This document shows, piece after piece, positions 58,562 through 64,000 of a stretch of DNA of 64,000 bases (within the stretch, counting starts at the first letter, position 1; each line of letters opens with the position of its first letter). Under the pieces are notes generated by a model, which saw only the letters and a program-made list of their open reading frames with translations, had not been told where the DNA came from and ran no database searches. The stretch is from Sporosarcina sp. BI001-red. GTDB taxonomy: Bacteria > Bacillota > Bacilli > Bacillales_A > Planococcaceae. A program made the translations under genes and the position numbers. The stretch covers positions 1 to 64,000 of the forward strand of contig NZ_QQAK01000002.1 of the NCBI RefSeq assembly GCF_003384035.1, in the 5' to 3' direction.

Positions 58562-59608
58562 TTACCCATTACTTAAAAACTCAATATTTGAATTTAAATC
58601 TTCTACCATTCTTGCTGGTTCGTCAGTCCTGAATACTACCGTTTTAACATATTTTTTTCGCCCATATGAACTTTTCATTAAGACCGGTTCTTTTAAAAAT
58701 ATTTCATATTGAGGTGAATCCATATTCAACATTGCAAAGTATGTATCTTTTGGTTTCTTTTCTCCAATTCCACCTTGTTCTTTAGCGGTCTTTATATCTT
58801 CAATATTACTAACTTCAAATTCAATACTACTTTGATAGCCAAAGCGAATAATGACCTTATCAGAAGTCATAATATGCGGTAAGGATCTTACGGAGTTATA
58901 TAATCCTATAATATAAAGCAACGCATAGATATTAAATACCGTGAAAGTCCACGCAGCAAAACCACTCCACGACTGAATAAGAAAGTGGAAAGAAGCACCT
59001 TCCAGTATTATTAAGATTGAAAATATGATGGTCATTGTTTTAAGCTGTGAAGTTTTATGATAAGAATAGGCATCTTCATTTTTAATCACAGTTGGCTTTC
59101 TAAACCATCCTATAATGGAATAGTAGAATACACTCATTTCCGTTAAAATTGCCCCTAAAACAAAACCATTTCCTAGTTTAGGTTCAAGAGACATTCTAAT
59201 GACATCTAGAAAATCATGATCCTCATCTTGCTTGTTTCTTCTATAGCTTTTAACACTTTTAAAAATACCATATATAACTACAATTAAAACGCTGATTTCT
59301 AAGACGAGTAAAAGCCAAACCATCATTTTACTAAAGAATCCTTTTTGCGAAGAAGGGATTATTAAATAAGACGCTCCCAAACATATAATAAAAGCAAGAT
59401 ATGCTAACAACTTCGGCATTGAACTTGGACGGATAAATAACCAGTAAATCATAAATAGAGGAAGAATTATTAGACTTAACGTTAATAAAATCACTGTCAA
59501 ATTGCTAATTGCATCTAATCGTAAGATAAAATAGCTTCCTCCCATTAAACTGATAATGAATACAATTAAAATTGGAACAAGCAACTTTTTTATGACTAGT
59601 ACCTCCAT
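58562..59608 (-). CDS. Polytopic membrane protein, unknown function
   Basis: 348 residues. Seven or so membrane segments (LLVPILIVFIISLMGGSYFI, LTVILLTLSLIILPLFMIYW, AYLAFIICLGASYLIIP, MVWLLLVLEISVLIVVIYGI and others to about 255), then a soluble C-terminus (about 265-348) that could be a PH-like beta domain (VIIRFGYQSSIEFEVSNIED). No family recognised. The ATG at 59608 has no good site; GGAGG lies just inside and would suit an ATA codon at 59593. The longer open frame upstream lacks a site. Confidence 0.6.
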   Translation of the reverse strand: MEVLVIKKLLVPILIVFIISLMGGSYFILRLDAISNLTVILLTLSLIILPLFMIYWLFIRPSSMPKLLAYLAFIICLGASYLIIPSSQKGFFSKMMVWLLLVLEISVLIVVIYGIFKSVKSYRRNKQDEDHDFLDVIRMSLEPKLGNGFVLGAILTEMSVFYYSIIGWFRKPTVIKNEDAYSYHKTSQLKTMTIIFSILIILEGASFHFLIQSWSGFAAWTFTVFNIYALLYIIGLYNSVRSLPHIMTSDKVIIRFGYQSSIEFEVSNIEDIKTAKEQGGIGEKKPKDTYFAMLNMDSPQYEIFLKEPVLMKSSYGRKKYVKTVVFRTDEPARMVEDLNSNIEFLSNG

Positions 59609-59717
59609 TTCTAAAATTTTAACGGTTCCAAAACAACACTTCTTTTCTTTGGTTATTCTGTTGAACTCAATTTTTATGCGATTACTTGAAGATGACCCAT
59701 TAACGCAAGAGCATTTC

Positions 59718-60758
59718 TTATTTACTTTTATTAATGAATGTATTTGACATCCATTCATTAAACTTTTCCTTTTCTTCAAGCTGCGGATAATGAGCAGATT
59801 TCTCGAAGGTTATGAAATGCTTTTGCTTAGATGCAATCGTATCAAAATATTTTTTTGCTGCATCAGTTGAAGTCATATAATCGTATTTACCCATGATAAA
59901 ATATAATGGTATATCAATTTTTGACACAATATTTGGTAATGGGTTTTCCAGTATATGATTCACCAACTTCTCTTGCGAGTAACCCATACCATAGTTATAA
60001 CGAATGACATCTAACAAATTATATTCGTTGCTAAATAAGGCCCCCATAATATCACCATCGGGATTATCAATGCTTCTTGTAGAACCACCGTACTTCATCA
60101 CATATTCTCTCGGGGTAACTCTAGCACCATTTTCAATCTGCTCAGTTAATCCTTGTAGATATGCAACGTCATCAGTATTTCCTGCTTTTTTAGCTTGTGT
60201 GATGCAGTATGTTAAACCTTCTTTCTCACTTACTATTGTATCGCTGATCTGCCCAATCCCAACGTACGCTTCATATTTTTCAGGGGATTTATTGGCAGCT
60301 TGCATGCCAATGTATGTGCCAGATGAATGACCCATTAGAATAACTTTGTCCTTTCCGAGGCGCTCTGATATATAATCAGTCAACGCCAACAGATCATTAA
60401 CTAATAAATCAGTTGTTAAATTTGAGTAATCTTCAAAAAAGTGGAATGACTTCCCACTTGCTCTTTGATCGTAATTAACAACCGTGAAATTGGATTCCAA
60501 TAAGTCTTGATATTGAACAGCGTACGGTGTTTCTGGGGAACCAGGACCTCCATGTACAACAATTATGATTGGATTGTTCTTGTTAGTTCCGCGTATCATA
60601 ATCTCATGATCTGTGCCATTTATCTTCACTTGTTCTAATGTACTTATACTATTATCACCTTTTATATTTGATGTCCATGTGGGAAAAATGAGTGCTATTG
60701 CAACTACTACTACAAAAACTATTGCAACGTATTTCATTGTTTTCTTTTTATGTTTCAT
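59718..60758 (-). CDS. Membrane-anchored alpha/beta hydrolase (proline iminopeptidase-like)
   Basis: 346 residues. N-terminal membrane anchor (about 9-27: YVAIVFVVVVAIALIFP), then an alpha/beta hydrolase: oxyanion HGGPGSPETPY, VNYDQRASGKS, nucleophile elbow GHSSGTYIG, with a late Asp (GKYDYMTS) and His (KSAHYPQLE) completing the triad. The HGGPG and DQRGxGxS-like motifs recall the S33 family. Substrate unknown. AAGGA precedes the ATG at 60758. Confidence 0.85.
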   Translation of the reverse strand: MKHKKKTMKYVAIVFVVVVAIALIFPTWTSNIKGDNSISTLEQVKINGTDHEIMIRGTNKNNPIIIVVHGGPGSPETPYAVQYQDLLESNFTVVNYDQRASGKSFHFFEDYSNLTTDLLVNDLLALTDYISERLGKDKVILMGHSSGTYIGMQAANKSPEKYEAYVGIGQISDTIVSEKEGLTYCITQAKKAGNTDDVAYLQGLTEQIENGARVTPREYVMKYGGSTRSIDNPDGDIMGALFSNEYNLLDVIRYNYGMGYSQEKLVNHILENPLPNIVSKIDIPLYFIMGKYDYMTSTDAAKKYFDTIASKQKHFITFEKSAHYPQLEEKEKFNEWMSNTFINKSK

Positions 60759-60970
60759 TATAATTTGTCCTTCCCTATTCACATTCAATTTAAGTGTATC
60801 AAACTTCCAGATAAAGTATTGTAAATCCTTCAAAATAGTCAATCTCTTTTATAGTTAACAAACCTATTCTTACAGCCACAACAGTCTCGTGTGCTTCATT
60901 CTCGATAACACACAATGCACCCATCATCAGTGATTACTCGGTAACCCAATGCTTGCCATTCCTTCATCCA

Positions 60971-61010
60971 TAAAAAAACCGCTTAAAGGAGGCTCCCCCC
61001 TCTAAGCAGC
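60971..61010 (-). terminator. Terminator of the kyn operon
   Basis: GCTTA-AAGGAGG pairs with CCTCTAAGC-type sequence around a C-rich loop, followed on the minus strand by TTTTTTT. It lies 13 bp after kynB. Confidence 0.8.
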
Positions 61011-61022
61011 TCTTATGTAATA

Positions 61023-61661
61023 TCAGCTCTCCAACGAGCGCAACACCGCGCGCACTGGACTACCATCTGAACCTTCCAACGCAAGCGGGAGTGCAATCAG
61101 CTCATACACTCCAGGCGCCACTTTCGACAATACGGTGTTTTCCAAAATGTTCACGCCGTTATTGTAAAGCGAGTGATGCGCGTCCATCGTTTTGCTGTCG
61201 ACTGAATCGACGGATGGGACATCCACGCCAATTAACCGAATTCCCCGCTCTTTCAAAAATGGACCGATGTCTGCTTTCAATACAGGATAGTCTTTTGGGA
61301 ATGTATTCGGATCCGGATGTCCACCTGTCTTAAGCAGGAGTCGCTCCACACTTTTAAAGTCAAAACCTTCAAGTTCTGCACGACCGATTTGCGCATGCCC
61401 TGTGACATCCACTACCATTGCCGTTCCTATATACAAGGACAGATCGAGCTCATGCACACGCTTACCCTCATTGTCATAATGGAACGGTGCGTCGATGTGC
61501 GTCCCTGTATGGACACTCATCGTGACTTGACCGATATTGACGGAGCCTGTCTGTTCTTTCGTAAACGTTAGTTCATAATTGAACGGCGTATCCCCTGGCC
61601 ATTCTGCAATCGAATTGCTGAGTGGCTGAGTGATGTCGATCCACTGTGTTAACTTCGTCAT
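61023..61661 (-). CDS. kynB: Arylformamidase (kynurenine formamidase)
   Basis: 212 residues, cyclase-like metal-dependent hydrolase: WIDITQPLSNSIAEWPGDTP, the metal motif SVHTGTHIDAPFHYDNEG, and GVDVPSVDSVDSKTMDAHHS. KynB hydrolyses N-formylkynurenine to kynurenine and formate. I start at the ATG at 61661, which has AAAGG nine bases away; the ATG three codons earlier touches the site. Last gene of the operon. Confidence 0.94.
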   Translation of the reverse strand: MTKLTQWIDITQPLSNSIAEWPGDTPFNYELTFTKEQTGSVNIGQVTMSVHTGTHIDAPFHYDNEGKRVHELDLSLYIGTAMVVDVTGHAQIGRAELEGFDFKSVERLLLKTGGHPDPNTFPKDYPVLKADIGPFLKERGIRLIGVDVPSVDSVDSKTMDAHHSLYNNGVNILENTVLSKVAPGVYELIALPLALEGSDGSPVRAVLRSLES

Positions 61662-61686
61662 GTCCGTCATCCTTTCTAGTTACATC

Positions 61687-63027
61687 TCAAAGGTTATTTA
61701 CAAATACAGCTACGATCGTTAGTGGTACGACTACAGTCATCAAGATGATCCATACTCGGAACAATCCCGGTGAGTCCTTTGTACTCAAATTAAATTCCTG
61801 TTTCACAAGTTCACGATCCATTTTGTGGATGATGAACCATGCAATCAGCAAGTTGCCTAGAGGCAGAAGTACATTACTGACAATATAGTCCGTACTGTCG
61901 AAAATACTTTTACCGTTCATCGTGAATGACTCCAGCAAACTGGACGACATAGCGGATGGTATTGCTGCCACGAATACGATGAGTCCCGTTAACCAAGCCA
62001 CCGTCTTTCGAGTGCGTTTGCCGTTCGCTGTTAGTGCAGCAACAATGATTTCGTACAAACTGAATGAAGACGTCAATGTTGCAAATAAGAACAGCAGCAA
62101 GAACAATGCTAAAAATAACTCCCCAAATGGCATTTGCCCAAATACTTCCGGCAACACTATGAACAGCAACCCCGGTCCTTCGTCAGGTGATAGTCCAAAT
62201 GCAAAGACTACCGGGAAAATCGCAAGTCCTGCGAGAAGTGATACAAAGATGTTCATGCCCACGACGGATCCTGCTGATGATCGTAAGCTGACGTCTTTTT
62301 TCAAATACGAGCTGTACGTCACCATACACGAAAATCCTACGGCTAACGAGAAGAACGACTGCCCAAGTGCATAGAGAATCGACTCACCCGTTATCTTAGA
62401 GAAGTCTGGGGCTAAGAAGAACTTCACACCTTCCATTGCACCGTCTAGCGACAAAGAACGTACCACAAGGATAATGAAAAAGACGAATAACAGTGGCATC
62501 ATATATTTGTTGGCACGCTCAATACCATTTTGGATCCCCGACGCAATAACGATGACGTTAATAACCGTAAACAACAACAATCCAAGCAACGTAATCCATA
62601 CAGAACCAATGACCGAGCCGAATAGCTCACCGTAGTTCGTTCCATCCCCGATTACCTGACCTGGGATCGCAAGTCCGCTATAGACGAGCACCCATCCGCC
62701 AACTACGCTGTAAAAGGAAAGCAGTAAGAAGCATCCTAAGACACCCAGTCGGCCGATCCACACCCATAGACTATCCGGTGCTAACTTTTTATACGCACTG
62801 ATCGCTTCCTTGCCCGTGCCGCGTCCGATGATGAATTCAGAAAGCAGCATCGGTAAACCAATGATCAAGGTGAAGACGACGAATAATAGGAAAAATGCAC
62901 CGCCCCCACTCATCCCCGTCACATAAGGAAATTTCCAGATCGCCCCAAGTCCAATCGCAGCCCCCGCAGATGATAATATAAATCCTAACTTAGAGGACCA
63001 TTGTTCAGTTCGTCCCTTCTCCTCCAT
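61687..63027 (-). CDS. Sodium-dependent transporter (NSS/SNF family)
   Basis: 446 residues, about 11-12 membrane helices, with the NSS N-terminal signature KLGFILSSAGAAIGLGAIWK, FPYVTGMSGGGAFFLLFVVF and the unwound-helix region YALGQSFFSLAVGFSCMVTY. LeuT-like Na+:amino acid symporters include the tryptophan transporter TnaT. Its place between kynA and kynB suggests tryptophan or kynurenine as substrate (inference). AGAGGGGGAG precedes the ATG. Confidence 0.88.
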   Translation of the reverse strand: MEEKGRTEQWSSKLGFILSSAGAAIGLGAIWKFPYVTGMSGGGAFFLLFVVFTLIIGLPMLLSEFIIGRGTGKEAISAYKKLAPDSLWVWIGRLGVLGCFLLLSFYSVVGGWVLVYSGLAIPGQVIGDGTNYGELFGSVIGSVWITLLGLLLFTVINVIVIASGIQNGIERANKYMMPLLFVFFIILVVRSLSLDGAMEGVKFFLAPDFSKITGESILYALGQSFFSLAVGFSCMVTYSSYLKKDVSLRSSAGSVVGMNIFVSLLAGLAIFPVVFAFGLSPDEGPGLLFIVLPEVFGQMPFGELFLALFLLLFLFATLTSSFSLYEIIVAALTANGKRTRKTVAWLTGLIVFVAAIPSAMSSSLLESFTMNGKSIFDSTDYIVSNVLLPLGNLLIAWFIIHKMDRELVKQEFNLSTKDSPGLFRVWIILMTVVVPLTIVAVFVNNL

Positions 63028-63059
63028 ACAACTCCCCCTCTTTCATCACTCTATCGTTC

Positions 63060-63905
63060 TTACAATTTCGTACGTAAATCCCATAGTTCTGGGAAGAACC
63101 GGTGGTCGAGCACATGGCGTAAGTAGTTCACACCAGACGATCCACCTGTCCCTGTTTTAAAACCGATAATTCGCTCAACCGTTTTCATATGACGGAATCG
63201 CCACTGTTGGAGCCAATCCTCAACGTCCACAAGCTTCTCAGCAAGCTGATACAAATCCCAGTACTTATTTACATCGCGATAGACCGCTTCCCAAGCTGCT
63301 TCAACGGTTGGATCCCCTGCATACGTGACACTGAAGTCGCGGTCAAGCAATTCGGGATTAATGGCAAAACCGGCTTTTGATAATGCCCGAATTGCAACAT
63401 CATAGATACTTGGTTGATTCAACGCGTCTTTCAGCATCGCATGCACTTCCGCGTCCTTCTCGTAAATCTTTAAAATGTGTGAAGACTTATAACCAAGTGC
63501 AAATTCAATTAGACGATACTGATAGGACTGGAATCCGGATGCTTTGCCGAGTGAATCGCGGAATTCCAAGTATTCCGCAGGCGTCATTGTCGAGAGTACG
63601 TCCCATGCTTGTATGATTTGAGATTGAATTTTCGTTACACGGGCTAGTTTTTTGAATGCCGACTGCATTTCACCCTTGTCGATTGCGTCAATAGCTGCCG
63701 TCAGTTCGTGCAACGTTAGCTTCATCCACAGTTCGCTCACTTGATGGATGATGATGAACAACATTTCGTCGTGATGGCCTGACAGTCTCTCTTGACTCGA
63801 TAGAATCTGATCGAGATGCAAGTATTCTCCGTATGTCATATCCTTTTTAAAGTCGGTGTGAATGTCCTCTTGATCCAAGTTCAAATCTGAAATCCCTTTA
63901 TTCAT
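63060..63905 (-). CDS. kynA: Tryptophan 2,3-dioxygenase
   Basis: 281 residues: [20 protein letters not shown], the haem His region [20 protein letters not shown], and [20 protein letters not shown], which includes the second active-site His region [16 protein letters not shown]. It opens the indole ring of tryptophan to N-formylkynurenine, the first step of the kyn pathway. GGGGGAT precedes the ATG. Confidence 0.96.
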   Translation of the reverse strand: MNKGISDLNLDQEDIHTDFKKDMTYGEYLHLDQILSSQERLSGHHDEMLFIIIHQVSELWMKLTLHELTAAIDAIDKGEMQSAFKKLARVTKIQSQIIQAWDVLSTMTPAEYLEFRDSLGKASGFQSYQYRLIEFALGYKSSHILKIYEKDAEVHAMLKDALNQPSIYDVAIRALSKAGFAINPELLDRDFSVTYAGDPTVEAAWEAVYRDVNKYWDLYQLAEKLVDVEDWLQQWRFRHMKTVERIIGFKTGTGGSSGVNYLRHVLDHRFFPELWDLRTKL

Positions 63906-63926
63906 TACAAATCCCCCAGTTCCCTT

Positions 63927-64000
63927 TTACGCGACGACTTCTCGCTTATTTTCAAATTGCTTATATTGTTCTTCGTCCATAATACGCTTTAAAATGTTCA
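63927..64000 (-). CDS. kynU: C-terminal end of probable kynureninase (cut by window edge)
   Basis: The last 23-24 codons of a minus-strand gene, ending MDEEQYKQFENKREVVA-stop, 21 bp before kynA. The segment resembles the C-terminus of bacterial kynureninases, and position in a kyn operon supports this; the sequence alone is too short to prove it. Kynureninase cleaves kynurenine to anthranilate and alanine. Confidence 0.55.
   Translation of the reverse strand, partial: NILKRIMDEEQYKQFENKREVVA

Noticed and set aside
60890..60970. 23-codon minus-strand ORF (MKEWQALGYRVITDDG...) after the kyn terminator
   Set aside because: Directly beyond the terminator and without a binding site; too short to support as a gene or remnant.

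Overview
The window looks like an endospore-forming Bacillales chromosome. Gene content and style suggest the Planococcaceae, for example Sporosarcina; this placement is inferred from gene order and protein style, because no search could be run. Almost all of 0.9-36 kb is the conserved dnaX-to-yabR block known from Bacillus subtilis, carried on the minus strand. It runs dnaX, ebfC, recR, yaaL, bofA, yaaO, tmk, darA, yaaR, holB, ricT, yabA, trmN6-like, a GIY-YIG gene, rsmI, abrB (opposite strand), metS, tatD, yabE, rnmV, rsmA, veg, sspF, ispE, purR, ridA, spoVG, glmU, prs, ctc, pth, fin, mfd, spoVT, yabM, mazG, rqcP, yabP, yabQ, divIC, yabR. It combines replication and repair, translation, cell-wall precursor and nucleotide synthesis, and sporulation control. 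Several classical promoters can be read directly: sigma-A at veg and abrB, sigma-H at spoVG, sigma-B at ctc and sigma-G at spoVT. yabG is missing from its usual place between rsmA and veg.

The left edge (1-0.9 kb) holds the tail of an IS256-like transposase, a 40-bp tandem repeat and a small coding remnant. At 36-40 kb a secreted GHL10/SLH/SH3 wall-associated protein lies between dnaX and the SRP RNA gene, which faces a divergent tRNA-Ser(UGA).

40-45 kb is accessory DNA. It holds a frameshifted tyrosine-recombinase remnant, an Rgg-family regulator, and divergent from it an unannotated 17-residue peptide ending DIWFIGGG, which closely resembles streptococcal SHP pheromones. A secreted papain-like amidase-type protein and an anchored protein follow. 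Two hairpins with the same loop sequence bracket this block. A DUF2087 regulator and GIY-YIG protein pair comes next. The Rgg/SHP-like pair is the strongest candidate for an undescribed system here.

45-50 kb carries hom-thrC-thrB with a divergent class III aspartokinase (threonine synthesis from aspartate). 50-55 kb has two divergent ECF sigma systems. The minus-strand sigma factor is split into a region-2 ORF and a region-4 ORF followed by its Sigma_reg-type regulator. The plus-strand one leads an operon with a six-TM protein and an ABC exporter. 55-61 kb holds miscellaneous accessory genes: LOG protein, MazG-like protein, CzcO-like monooxygenase, AraC regulator, membrane protein and alpha/beta hydrolase. 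61-64 kb is a tryptophan-catabolic kyn operon (kynU end, kynA, NSS transporter, kynB).
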